A program made the translations under genes and the position numbers. Shown piece by piece: positions 8,848 to 16,533 of a DNA stretch of 58,976 nucleotides. This stretch comes from Ramlibacter sp. (GTDB lineage: Bacteria > Pseudomonadota > Gammaproteobacteria > Burkholderiales > Burkholderiaceae_C), in the NCBI GenBank assembly GCA_013815685.1, contig JACDFR010000020.1, positions 1 through 58,976 on the forward strand. The letters are read 5' to 3'. The notes below the pieces were generated by a model. That model was not told the DNA's origin. It was given only the letters and a program-made list of their open reading frames with translations, and searched no databases. Positions within the stretch are counted from its first letter, which is position 1. Each line of letters starts with the position of its first letter.

Positions 8848-9510
8848 ATGAAACCGGACGCGCGCAAACTTGATCGGGCGACTCAGGCGCACTTGCGCAG
8901 GCAGGTTGTGCTTGCGGTGCGAGGTGGCATGACCCAAGGCGAAGCCGGGCGGGTTCACGGCCTGAGTTTGCGGGCGGTGCAAAAGGCCTGCGCGAAGGCG
9001 CGTGATGGTTCGCTGCACGCGCTCAAGAGCGACGCGCGAGGCCGTCCGGCAGCCACAAGCGGCTGAGCGCGACGCAGCAAGACAAAGTGCGGCGCATCAT
9101 TCTCGGCAATTTGCCTGATCAACTGAGGCTGCCCTTTTACCTGTGGACGCGCCAAGCGGTGGCGGCATTGATTCAAAGGGAGTGCGGTGTCGAGTCTCGT
9201 TCACGACGGTGGGGCGCTACCTGAAGGGCTGGGGGATGGCGCCGCAAACGCCGGTGCGCCGCGCCTATGAACGCAACGACGCGGCAATTGCGGCCTGGCT
9301 GGCCGAGCAGTACCCCACGATCGCCAAGCAGCCCAAGCGCGAACGCGCGCGAATATATTGGGGCGATGAGATGGGGCTGCGCAGCGACCACGTCAGCGGC
9401 AAGAGCTATGCGCCGGCAGGCCAGACACCGCTCATCCGCGCCACCGGCCAGCGTTTTGGCTGCAACATGATCTCGGCCATCACCAACAAGGGGGCGTTGG
9501 CCTTCATGGT
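8848..9510 (+). mobile_element. IS630-family transposase remnant, frameshifted and truncated
   Basis: Three consecutive frames join into one degraded transposase. First is a helix-turn-helix part (RRQVVLAVRGGMTQGEAGRVHGLSLRAVQ). Then comes RLSATQQDKVRRIILGNLPDQL in a second frame from about 9060. From about 9187, in a third frame, come FTTVGRYLKGWGMAPQTP and the catalytic-core start RIYWGDEMGLRSD, typical of IS630 DDE enzymes. Homology stops after LAFMV at about 9510, so the C-terminal catalytic residues are lost. Both frame changes are one-base losses, as in the preceding pseudogenes. The end abuts the promoter of the metal ATPase gene, and no cadR is present between them. Confidence 0.8.
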
Positions 9511-9564
9511 CTCATCGCGTTTGTCCATGCCGCCGAACTGCCGAACTCGGCCTACACGAGGCCC

Positions 9565-9595
9565 TTGACTCTGAAGTGGCTCCAAGGTTTCTAAT
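9565..9595 (+). promoter_or_regulatory. MerR-type promoter/operator of the metal ATPase gene
   Basis: A -35 TTGACT at 9565-9570 and a -10 TCTAAT at 9590-9595 are separated by 19 bp, the overlong spacer typical of MerR/ZntR/CadR-controlled promoters. The spacer carries an imperfect dyad, ACTCTGAAG versus the reverse complement of CTCCAAGGT (6 of 9 positions match), similar to known heavy-metal operators. The expected divergent regulator gene is absent, so control must come from elsewhere in the genome. The predicted transcription start falls at about 9601-9603, on the ATG. Confidence 0.75.
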
Positions 9596-9601
9596 CAGGC
9601 A

Positions 9602-11854
9602 ATGAAGCCAGAAACCAAGCCCCCGATCCAGCCCGACGCCTGTTGCGGGAGTTCGGGCGCCATGCCGTCGCCGGCGCCAGCCGGGGCCATGCCCGCCGCC
9701 GCGGGGCCAACCGGCCAGACGTTCCGCATCCCGACGATGGATTGCAGCGCCGAGGAGTCCGAGATTCGCCGCGCAATGGAGGGCATCGCGGGCATCAGGT
9801 CGCTGGACTTCCAGCTCGGCGCGCGTTCGCTACGCATCGATGCGCAGGACAGCGCGTTCGCCCCTGCGCTCGAGGCCATCCGAAAAGCCGGATTCGACCC
9901 ACAGCCCCTGGCGCCCGCGGATCTGGCGGCGGGAGGCGCGCCGACCCGTCACACCCAAGACGACGACCACGGACACTCACCGGAGGCGGGCATCCGACGC
10001 ATGGCTCTTGCGCTCGCGTTCGCGATCGGCGCCGAGGCGCTGTCCTTCTTCGCACCCGAGGTTCTCCCCTGGAAGATCGGTGGAATGGCGCTCGCCGCCG
10101 TGGCGATATGGCTGGCGGGCCTCGACGTCTACAAGAAGGGGGTGGCCGCCCTCTTGCGCGGCAGGCTCAACATCGACGCGCTGATGTCCGTGGCGGTGAC
10201 TGGTGCGTTCCTGATCGGCGAATGGCCCGAAGCCGCGATGGTGATGGCGCTTTATGCGATCGCCGAGCTGATCGAGGCCCGCGCGGTGGACCGGGCCCGC
10301 AACTCCATCAAGGGCCTCCTGGACATGGCGCCGGAGAAGGCTCTCATGCTTTCTCCGGATGGGGTCTGGCTCGACACGCCGGCGGACGAAGTTCCGTTGG
10401 AATCGATCATTCGCGTGCGCCCGGGCGAGCGCGTGCCGTTGGACGGCGTTGTCACCAAGGGCGAAAGCGCCGTGAATCAGGCGCCGATCACCGGCGAGAG
10501 CGTCCCGGTGGACAAGGCGAACGGCGACCCCGTGTTCGCCGGAACGATCAACGAAACGGGGGAACTCGAAGTTCGCGTGACGGCCGCGTCCGCGGGCACG
10601 ACCCTGGCCTGCATCATCCACGCGGTGGAGGAAGCTCAAGGCTCGCGCGCGCCCACCCAACGATTCGTTGACCGCTTTGCATCGATCTACACACCCGCCG
10701 TGTTCGCGCTCGCGGTGGCGACCGCCTTGCTGCTGCCCTGGCTGGCGGACGCCACCTGGCTCGAATCGATCTACAAGGCCCTGGTGCTGCTGGTCATTGC
10801 CTGCCCCTGCGCGTTGGTCATCTCCACCCCCGTGACCATCGTGAGTGGCCTTTCGGCCGCCGCGCGCCGTGGCATCCTGGTCAAGGGCGGCACGTTCCTC
10901 GAGCAGGCCAGGCTTTTGAAAGCGGTGGCCCTGGACAAGACCGGAACCATCACCGAAGGCAAGCCCCGGCTCGTCGACTTCCGCGCCTGGGGCAATGCTG
11001 ACGAAGCCCTCGTAAAGGGCCAGGCCGACGCCCTGGCGTCCCGTTCCGACCATCCGGTTTCCAAGGCGATTGCCGCGGGTCTGGCGATGCAAGCCGCGCA
11101 AGTCCAGGACTTCAAGGCGTTGGCCGGGCGTGGCGTCGAGGGTTCGGTCGACAACGAAAAGCTTCTGCTCGGTAACCACCGGGTGATGCACGAGCGCGGG
11201 CTCTGCGAACCGGGGCTCGAAGCCGAGCTCGCGCTACACGAGGTCCAAGGCCGCACCGTCACTTTGCTGGCCAACCGAGCCGGCGTACTCGCACTCTTCG
11301 CAGTCGCCGACACGATCAAGGAGAGCTCGAAGGCGGCGATCGCGGACTTGGCAAAGCTGGGCGTTGCGTCGGTGATGCTGACGGGCGACAACCAGGCGAC
11401 CGCCGAATCCATCGCCAGGCAAGCGGGCATCGCCGACGCCAAGGGGGACCTGCTGCCGGAAGCCAAGCTCGACGCGATCAAAGAAATGCAAAAGCGTTAC
11501 GGCGCCGTCGGGATGACAGGCGACGGGATCAACGACGCACCGGCCTTGGCCCAGGCCGACGTGGGCTTTGCGATGGGAGCGGCGGGGACCGACGTCGCGA
11601 TGGAAGCTGCCGACGTGGTGATCATGAACGACGACCTGCGCCGTGTAGCCGAGACGGTGCGCCTCTCTCGGCGAACGCACGCCGTGCTGTGGCAGAACAT
11701 CTCGGTCGCGCTCGGCATCAAGTCCGTGTTCCTCGTCTGGGCCGTGTTCGGCGCGGCGAGCATGTGGATGGCGGTGTTCGCCGACATGGGCGCGAGCCTC
11801 CTGGTCGTCGCCAACGGCTTGCGGCTTCTTCGAGCATCAAAGGGCGCGCGGTGA
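9602..11854 (+). CDS. cadA: Zn/Cd/Pb-translocating P1B-type ATPase
   Basis: A 750-residue inner-membrane pump that exports divalent soft metals with ATP. The N-terminus has a CC motif (DACCGSSG), a heavy-metal-associated domain with MDCSAEE at about 48-54 and a His/Asp-rich linker near 118-127. The membrane metal site is CPC at 401-403 and the phosphorylated Asp445 lies in DKTGT. HP follows in SDHPVSKA and the hinge is TGDGINDAP near 639-647. K in LGIKSVF and D in FADMGAS near the end fit the P1B-2 (Zn/Cd/Pb) group. The ATG at 9602 keeps the CC motif but makes the mRNA nearly leaderless. An alternative ATG at 9662 has GGGAG upstream. It is driven by the MerR-type promoter directly upstream. 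Confidence 0.92.
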   Translation: MKPETKPPIQPDACCGSSGAMPSPAPAGAMPAAAGPTGQTFRIPTMDCSAEESEIRRAMEGIAGIRSLDFQLGARSLRIDAQDSAFAPALEAIRKAGFDPQPLAPADLAAGGAPTRHTQDDDHGHSPEAGIRRMALALAFAIGAEALSFFAPEVLPWKIGGMALAAVAIWLAGLDVYKKGVAALLRGRLNIDALMSVAVTGAFLIGEWPEAAMVMALYAIAELIEARAVDRARNSIKGLLDMAPEKALMLSPDGVWLDTPADEVPLESIIRVRPGERVPLDGVVTKGESAVNQAPITGESVPVDKANGDPVFAGTINETGELEVRVTAASAGTTLACIIHAVEEAQGSRAPTQRFVDRFASIYTPAVFALAVATALLLPWLADATWLESIYKALVLLVIACPCALVISTPVTIVSGLSAAARRGILVKGGTFLEQARLLKAVALDKTGTITEGKPRLVDFRAWGNADEALVKGQADALASRSDHPVSKAIAAGLAMQAAQVQDFKALAGRGVEGSVDNEKLLLGNHRVMHERGLCEPGLEAELALHEVQGRTVTLLANRAGVLALFAVADTIKESSKAAIADLAKLGVASVMLTGDNQATAESIARQAGIADAKGDLLPEAKLDAIKEMQKRYGAVGMTGDGINDAPALAQADVGFAMGAAGTDVAMEAADVVIMNDDLRRVAETVRLSRRTHAVLWQNISVALGIKSVFLVWAVFGAASMWMAVFADMGASLLVVANGLRLLRASKGAR

Positions 11855-11933
11855 CACGAGGTTTACTCCATGGCCCCGCCTTTGCGGCGAGCATCCGGAT
11901 CGTGGACCGGAGCAGCAGGCAGCACTCAGCCCG

Positions 11934-12290
11934 TTACTTGGCCGGCTTGATGTCGGTCACCACGAAGGCGCCCGCCACGCTCTCGGCGCGGAACTCGATC
12001 TTGTCTCCCGCCTGAATGTTCTTCAGCAGTTCAGGCTTATCGGCCTTGAACACCATCGTCATGGCGGGCATGTCGAGATTGGCGATCGGTTCATGCTTGA
12101 TGGTCAGCTTGCCCTGTACGACATCGACCTTGCGCACCTCGCCAGCCGTCAGTTTTGCGGCGGCCGTCGTCGTGGACGTGGCCGGCACCCCGGCCGGCGC
12201 ATCGGTAGCGGCCAGCACGGCCCCCGAAGCGGCGATGGACACGGCGGCGGCGAAGAGGGCCGGGGCGAATCGGGATTTACGGAACAACAT
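11934..12290 (-). CDS. CusF-like periplasmic copper-binding protein
   Basis: A 118-residue secreted protein. The start at 12290 has AAAGGAG 8 bp upstream. A signal peptide ends at about AAVSIAASGAVLA. The mature part is a CusF-type small beta-barrel with GEVRKVDVVQGKLTIKHEP and NLDMPAMTMVF. In E. coli CusF the Cu(I) site is His36, Met47 and Met49 with a capping Trp44. Here the His and the M-T-M pair are kept, but the Trp position is Met. It probably chaperones Cu(I) in the periplasm. It is transcribed away from the adjacent two-component genes, from a promoter with a CopR-like box at 12408-12423. A second copy lies at 15152-15493. Confidence 0.85.
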   Translation of the reverse strand: MLFRKSRFAPALFAAAVSIAASGAVLAATDAPAGVPATSTTTAAAKLTAGEVRKVDVVQGKLTIKHEPIANLDMPAMTMVFKADKPELLKNIQAGDKIEFRAESVAGAFVVTDIKPAK

Positions 12291-12368
12291 AGTCAAACTC
12301 CTTTAACATCGTTTGCAAGGGCTGGCCCGCGAGGGACAGCAGGATGCAACGCCTGCATCACGGTTCCC

Positions 12369-12423
12369 ACTTTACGAACCTGCCCGCGACACCGCGCTGA
12401 CCCGCAGATTACGAAAACGTTAT
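12369..12423 (-). promoter_or_regulatory. CopR-like box and -10 element for the CusF-like gene
   Basis: On the minus strand ATAAC-N6-GTAAT occupies 12423-12408. After exactly 33 nt it is followed by a candidate -10, TAAAGT, at 12374-12369, with no usable -35. The arrangement is reproduced at 20548-20494. The box resembles the TTAC-N6-GTAA motif bound by CopR/CusR/CzcR-type regulators. It lies only 18 bp from the start of the response regulator gene on the other strand, so it more likely serves the leftward gene. Confidence 0.65.
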
Positions 12424-12441
12424 GTTCGAGAGAGTGCTGAG

Positions 12442-13116
12442 TTGAAGATTTTGGTCATCGAAGACGAACCCAAGGCGGCCGAATACCTGCGTCAGGGCCT
12501 CGCCGAGAGCGGCTACGCGGTCGAGGTTGCCCACAATGGTACGGATGGGCTTCATGCGGCGGCCAACGGTGACCATGACCTGGTCGTGCTGGACGTCATG
12601 CTTCCAGGCATTGATGGCTTTGCGGTGCTCTCGGCACTGCGCACATCCAGGCAGCTTCCCGTCTTGATGCTTACGGCACGAGGGAAAACCGACGACAAGG
12701 TACGCGGGTTCGACCTCGGCGCCGACGACTACCTCGTCAAGCCGTTCCAGTTTCCGGAGCTTCTGGCCCGCGTCAAGGCATTGCTCAAGCGCGGGCAAGT
12801 GGCGGCCGTCGACCCGGTGTTGCGGGTGGAGGACCTGGAGATCGATCCGGTACGGCACCGCGCCACGCGCACCGGCCATCGGATCGATCTGTCGGCCAAA
12901 GAGTTTGCCCTGCTGACGCTTCTGATGCACAAGACCGGCGAAGTGCTGTCCAGAACCCAGATCGCGTCGCTGGTATGGGACATTCATTTCGACTCCGATA
13001 CCAACGTCGTCGAAGTCGCGATCCGCCGGTTACGGGCCAAGATCGACGACCCGTTCGAGGAGAAACTGATCCACACCGTGCGCGGGGTAGGCTACGTGCT
13101 GGAGCGCCGGGGGTGA
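12442..13116 (+). CDS. heavy-metal response regulator, OmpR/CopR/CusR type
   Basis: A 224-residue DNA-binding response regulator. The receiver domain has the acidic pair E7/D8, the phosphorylated Asp51 ([10 protein letters not shown]), the threonine of MLTARG and the lysine of YLVKPF. A winged-helix domain follows from about residue 125, with [21 protein letters not shown] and [19 protein letters not shown]. The best start is TTG at 12442, giving MKILVIEDE, with GAGAGAG 7 bp upstream; no ATG or GTG is available at that point. The sensor gene follows after 4 bp. Family resemblance and the surrounding copper genes indicate that it senses copper through its partner and acts at the two boxes described in this window. 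Confidence 0.88.
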   Translation: MKILVIEDEPKAAEYLRQGLAESGYAVEVAHNGTDGLHAAANGDHDLVVLDVMLPGIDGFAVLSALRTSRQLPVLMLTARGKTDDKVRGFDLGADDYLVKPFQFPELLARVKALLKRGQVAAVDPVLRVEDLEIDPVRHRATRTGHRIDLSAKEFALLTLLMHKTGEVLSRTQIASLVWDIHFDSDTNVVEVAIRRLRAKIDDPFEEKLIHTVRGVGYVLERRG

Positions 13117-13120
13117 CCTT

Positions 13121-14545
13121 TTGAGCCTGCGACGCTCGCTCACCCCCTTTCTCCGGGCCTCGCTGGCGCTGCGGATCGCGCTGGCCAGCGCCCTGTTCGG
13201 CTTGGTCGTCGTGGGCGGCGCGCTTGTGGTCGGGTACATCGCACTCTCGCAGCAGTTGGACGTGCGGTCTTCGGCCGAACTGCAAGGCAAGAGGGATCTG
13301 TTGTTGCACGTTCTCTCCGAAATTCCCTCGCCCGCCACGATCCGGGACAACCGCCATCGATTCGGCGACCTGCTGATCGGACACGACGAATTGCACCTGG
13401 CCCTGATCGACCCTGCGGCCAACGCCACGTTTGTCTTCTCGGACATCGCGCGGCAATCGGTGGCCGGCTTGGCATCCACGCCCGACGACGCCAATTCGAT
13501 TTTGTCGTGGACCGCTCCCGCGGGATCCCGCTTCAGTGCCGTTCGCGGCCTCGGCCGGGTTGCCAACGGGCAGCCGATTCGTTTCCATCTCTCCCTGGAT
13601 CGTCGCCACGACAGCCGGTTGCTCGCCGGGTTCGTCAACGCAACTCTGGTCGGCCTGCCTTTGCTGCTGCTCGTCGTTGCGACCGGTGCCTGGTTGATAG
13701 CCCGGACCAGTCTTGCGCCCTTGCGCCGCTTCAACCGGCTCGCGGCCTCGATTGGCGCCGGGACGCTCAGCCAACGCGTCTCCACTGCCGGCCTGCCGAT
13801 GGAGCTGGCCGATCTCGCCAACGAGTTCAACGGGATGCTGGAACGCATCGACACCGGGTATCGGCGCCTCCAGGAGTTTTCCGGGGATCTGGCCCATGAG
13901 ATGCGCACCCCCGTCGCGACACTGTTGGGCCGCACACAGGTTGCGCTGTCCCACACGCGCACCATCGCGGACCTTCAAGAAGTACTGGAGGGCAACGTCG
14001 AAGAGCTGGATCGCTTGTCGCGGCTCATTTCAGATATGTTGTTCATAGCCAGAGCAGAAGGCCACGAAAACCCGATGGAGCTGGAAACCGTGGACCTCGG
14101 GCACGAGGCGAGAAAGATCGTGGACTACTTGTCGCTGGTGGCGCAAGAGCGCGGTGTGTCGGTCGAAGTTACCGGCGCCGCCCCGGTGAGAGCCGATCGC
14201 ATCCTGGTTCAGCGTGCGATAACGAACCTGGTCAGCAACGCCATCCGACACGCGCATGCCGGCTCCGTGGTTCGCGTCTCGGTCAGAGTCGAGGGGCAAA
14301 GCACGCTGCTTGTCGTGACAAACCTCGGCGAGGGCATTCCGCAGGCCCACCTGGAACGCGTCTTCGACCGCTTCCATCGCATTGACACCGGTCGAGCCCG
14401 GACCGACGGCGGGACCGGGCTCGGCTTGGCCATCGTGCGTTCGATCATGACCGCGCATGGCGGATACGTGACGGCCCAGAGCGAAGCGGGCGGAGAGACG
14501 AGTTTTACGTTGGCATTCCCATCGGCGACCGCCAGCGCACCCTGA
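13121..14545 (+). CDS. heavy-metal sensor histidine kinase, CusS/CopS type
   Basis: A 474-residue membrane kinase. It has an N-terminal transmembrane segment (about 14-40), a periplasmic sensor region, and a second membrane segment near 170-195 followed by a HAMP domain. The phosphorylated His259 lies in GDLAHEMRTPVATLLG. The ATPase domain shows NLVSNAIRHAH (N box), GEGIP and GTGLGLAIV. Translation appears to begin at TTG 13121, with a G-rich site overlapping the regulator's end. The start is uncertain, because no ATG occurs in the first 130 bp. It forms an operon with the preceding regulator. The periplasmic loop is of the length seen in copper and silver sensors; the ligand is inferred from context. 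Confidence 0.88.
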   Translation: MSLRRSLTPFLRASLALRIALASALFGLVVVGGALVVGYIALSQQLDVRSSAELQGKRDLLLHVLSEIPSPATIRDNRHRFGDLLIGHDELHLALIDPAANATFVFSDIARQSVAGLASTPDDANSILSWTAPAGSRFSAVRGLGRVANGQPIRFHLSLDRRHDSRLLAGFVNATLVGLPLLLLVVATGAWLIARTSLAPLRRFNRLAASIGAGTLSQRVSTAGLPMELADLANEFNGMLERIDTGYRRLQEFSGDLAHEMRTPVATLLGRTQVALSHTRTIADLQEVLEGNVEELDRLSRLISDMLFIARAEGHENPMELETVDLGHEARKIVDYLSLVAQERGVSVEVTGAAPVRADRILVQRAITNLVSNAIRHAHAGSVVRVSVRVEGQSTLLVVTNLGEGIPQAHLERVFDRFHRIDTGRARTDGGTGLGLAIVRSIMTAHGGYVTAQSEAGGETSFTLAFPSATASAP

Positions 14546-14648
14546 GGCGCACGCCGCTCACAGCACCCGCTTGATCGCGAGGAGTACTGACCCACCCTCG
14601 GACCCTTCGCCGTGTGCATCGAAGGTGTGGGAATTCAACCATCGTTCG

Positions 14649-15074
14649 CTATTTCTTCATCTTGTCCATCGAATGTCCCTGCTTGGCCAGGAACCTGTCG
14701 AGTTGTGCAATTTCCTTCTTTTGGTCAGAGATGATCTTGCGCGCCATCTTCTTCATCTCGGCGTCCTTGCCGCTCTTCAGTTGCGCCTCGGACATTTGGA
14801 TGGCGCCCTCGTGATGGATGCGCATCATCATCGCGAAGTCGAGGTCAGGCTTGCCGGTCATGGACATTGACGTCATCTTGTCGTTGTTCTCCTTCATCAT
14901 CGCCTTCATGTCCATGCCGCCTGAAGGCGCTGGTGCGGTGCTGGCAGTGGTGCTGTGCCCGCCTGCATGGGCGGGCTTGCTCGCCTGAGCATGCGCGACG
15001 GGGTGAAGCAGGCCGGACGTGAGGGCGATCACCGCTGCGGCCGTGGCCATGACGTGTTTGCGTTCTTGAGTCAT
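14649..15074 (-). CDS. DUF305 periplasmic protein (CopM-like)
   Basis: A 141-residue secreted protein. It has a signal peptide ending near HPVAHAQA, a His/Met/Ser linker, and then a DUF305 domain. The domain contains DFAMMMRIHHEGAIQMSEAQL, where a His pair and several Met residues form the family signature, and ends in a Met/Lys-rich tail (GHSMDKMKK). DUF305 is a ferritin-like four-helix fold, and some members (CopM) bind copper in the periplasm. It is the last gene of the leftward copper operon. The ATG at 15074 has AGGA about 11 bp upstream; a nearer ATG at 15079 is out of frame and stops at once. Confidence 0.85.
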   Translation of the reverse strand: MTQERKHVMATAAAVIALTSGLLHPVAHAQASKPAHAGGHSTTASTAPAPSGGMDMKAMMKENNDKMTSMSMTGKPDLDFAMMMRIHHEGAIQMSEAQLKSGKDAEMKKMARKIISDQKKEIAQLDRFLAKQGHSMDKMKK

Positions 15075-15151
15075 GTCATTTTTCCTGGTGTTTGTAGGTT
15101 TATTCCGGACTTCAGGTCATCGCCGCTGTCTTGCGGCATTCCCCGCAGACC

Positions 15152-15493
15152 TTACTTGGCCGGCTGAAGCTCGGTGACGGTGTATTTGCCGCCTTCCCCG
15201 GTGGCCGAGAAACGGACCTTGTCGCCTTCCTTCACCTTGTCCAGGAGTGCGGCGTCGCTGACACCGAACACCATGGTCATGGGAGGCATGTCCAGGTTCC
15301 TGATCGCGCCGTGCTTGAGCGTGATCTTCTTGTTGTCCTTGTCGACCTTGCGCACTTCAGCCTCGGTCATTTCGTCGGCCGCCGGCTTGGCGGCGGAGGA
15401 GCCGGCTGCTGCGGCTTGGCCCAGCACCGTCAAGGGCAAAGCAGCGGCGGCGCCGACGGCCGCGGCCAGCAGAGCGTGTTTGATGGATTTCAT
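15152..15493 (-). CDS. second CusF-like copper-binding protein
   Basis: A 113-residue secreted protein with a signal peptide (LLAAAVGAAAALPLTVLGQA) and a CusF barrel. EVRKVDKDNKKITLKHG carries the ligand histidine and NLDMPPMTMVF the two ligand methionines. The capping tryptophan of E. coli CusF is again Met, as in the copy at 11934-12290. The start overlaps the stop of the DUF411 gene (ATGA at 15490-15493), so translation is coupled. The two copies differ outside the metal-site core, which fits divergence of an older duplication rather than a recent copy. Confidence 0.87.
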   Translation of the reverse strand: MKSIKHALLAAAVGAAAALPLTVLGQAAAAGSSAAKPAADEMTEAEVRKVDKDNKKITLKHGAIRNLDMPPMTMVFGVSDAALLDKVKEGDKVRFSATGEGGKYTVTELQPAK

Positions 15494-15987
15494 GATTTAC
15501 TTCCTTCGTAGCGTTGATAAACCGTGGCGCCGCCGTCTTTGGTCAGCAGCATCACGCTGTAGGGATCCTTGCGGTTCCCATAGATCCCTCCATCCATTCC
15601 CGGCGATCCGACCGGCATGCCTGGCACGGCCAGGCCCAGCGCGGCCGGCTTTTCTTTGAGAAGTCGCTGTATCTCTCTGATCGGCACGTGCCCCTCGATG
15701 GCATAGCCGCCGACCAGCGCGGTGTGGCATGCCCCGTACTTGGGGTTCACGCCCAGCCGCTCACGGATGCGATCGTTGCCGATGTCGTTCACTTTGACCT
15801 TGAAGCCGCCGGCCTCCAGGTGGACCACCCAGTCCTTGCAGCAGCCGCAATTCGGGTCTTTCCAGACCTCGGCGAATTGGGCCGCCGCCGAGGCTGGAAC
15901 ATGCGCCGCGAGCAGCACGCTGCCCGCGGCCGCAGACAGAACCGCGCGGCGGCTGACGGCGAACTCAGTGCTTGTGACCGGTTCCAT
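15490..15987 (-). CDS. DUF411 metal-binding protein
   Basis: A 165-residue secreted protein. After a Tat- or Sec-like leader (SRRAVLSAAAGSVLLAAHVPASA) comes a DUF411 domain with the paired cysteines WKDPNCGCCKDWV and a later Cys/His pair in KYGACHTA. It closes with GLAVPGMPVGSPGM. DUF411 proteins accompany copper-resistance genes and are thought to bind copper or act in thiol chemistry. The start chosen at 15987 overlaps the end of the cupredoxin gene by 23 bp; a GTG four codons downstream is possible. It is part of the leftward copper operon. Confidence 0.87.
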   Translation of the reverse strand: MEPVTSTEFAVSRRAVLSAAAGSVLLAAHVPASAAAQFAEVWKDPNCGCCKDWVVHLEAGGFKVKVNDIGNDRIRERLGVNPKYGACHTALVGGYAIEGHVPIREIQRLLKEKPAALGLAVPGMPVGSPGMDGGIYGNRKDPYSVMLLTKDGGATVYQRYEGSKS

Positions 15988-16492
15988 GTCCGTCGCTCTT
16001 TGTCGCGGCAACCACCTTGATCTTACCGACCATGCCGGCCTGATAGTGGCCGGCGATCAGGCAGGCAAAGTCGAAGTCGCCCGCACGGTTGAAGTTCCAG
16101 ACGATCTCGCCCGTCTTTGCTTGTGCGACGTGAGCCATGTATGGCTCGTCGTGTTCCATATTGGGAAACTTCATCATCAGCGCGGCGTGTTCGTCGAGCA
16201 CCTTCTTCGTGCCGATCACCATCTCGTGCATCATCTTGCCGTTGTTCTTGATGACGAACTTCACCACCTCGCCTTGCTTGACTTCAATCTTGTCCGGGGT
16301 AAAGCGCATGTTGTCAGTCATCGTCAGCTCGATTGTGCGCTTGGCCGCCTTGGCGTCGCCCGCGATGCCCCAGTCCTTCTGCTCCTTCTTGACGGGCCCG
16401 GCTTTCTTCTTGTGGTCCTCGCCCTCGTGAGCCATGGCTCCCAGCGACATACCCATCAAGGCGGCAGCCAGCAGTGCGTTCAGACGTTTCAT
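15965..16492 (-). CDS. periplasmic cupredoxin
   Basis: A 175-residue secreted blue-copper protein. The ATG at 16492 has AAAGGA about 10 bp upstream, and the signal peptide ends at SLGAMA. The mature protein starts His-rich (HEGEDHKKK). Type-1 copper ligands are visible: a histidine in GKMMHEM and the C-x4-H-x4-M set in FACLIAGHYQAGM. It ends in a His-rich tail (DGHGTGHKH). Related proteins in copper operons (CopI-like) confer copper tolerance or donate electrons to the oxidase. It sits between the multicopper oxidase and DUF411 genes in one transcription unit. Confidence 0.88.
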   Translation of the reverse strand: MKRLNALLAAALMGMSLGAMAHEGEDHKKKAGPVKKEQKDWGIAGDAKAAKRTIELTMTDNMRFTPDKIEVKQGEVVKFVIKNNGKMMHEMVIGTKKVLDEHAALMMKFPNMEHDEPYMAHVAQAKTGEIVWNFNRAGDFDFACLIAGHYQAGMVGKIKVVAATKSDGHGTGHKH

Positions 16493-16533
16493 CTCAAGTG
16501 TCCTTTCGTTAGACAAGTTGGCGGGATCGCCGA

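Noticed and set aside
14604..14625. CCTTCG/CGAAGG stem between the sensor kinase and DUF305 genes as a bidirectional terminator
   Set aside because: Only 6 bp, with a 10-nt loop and no T run on either strand.
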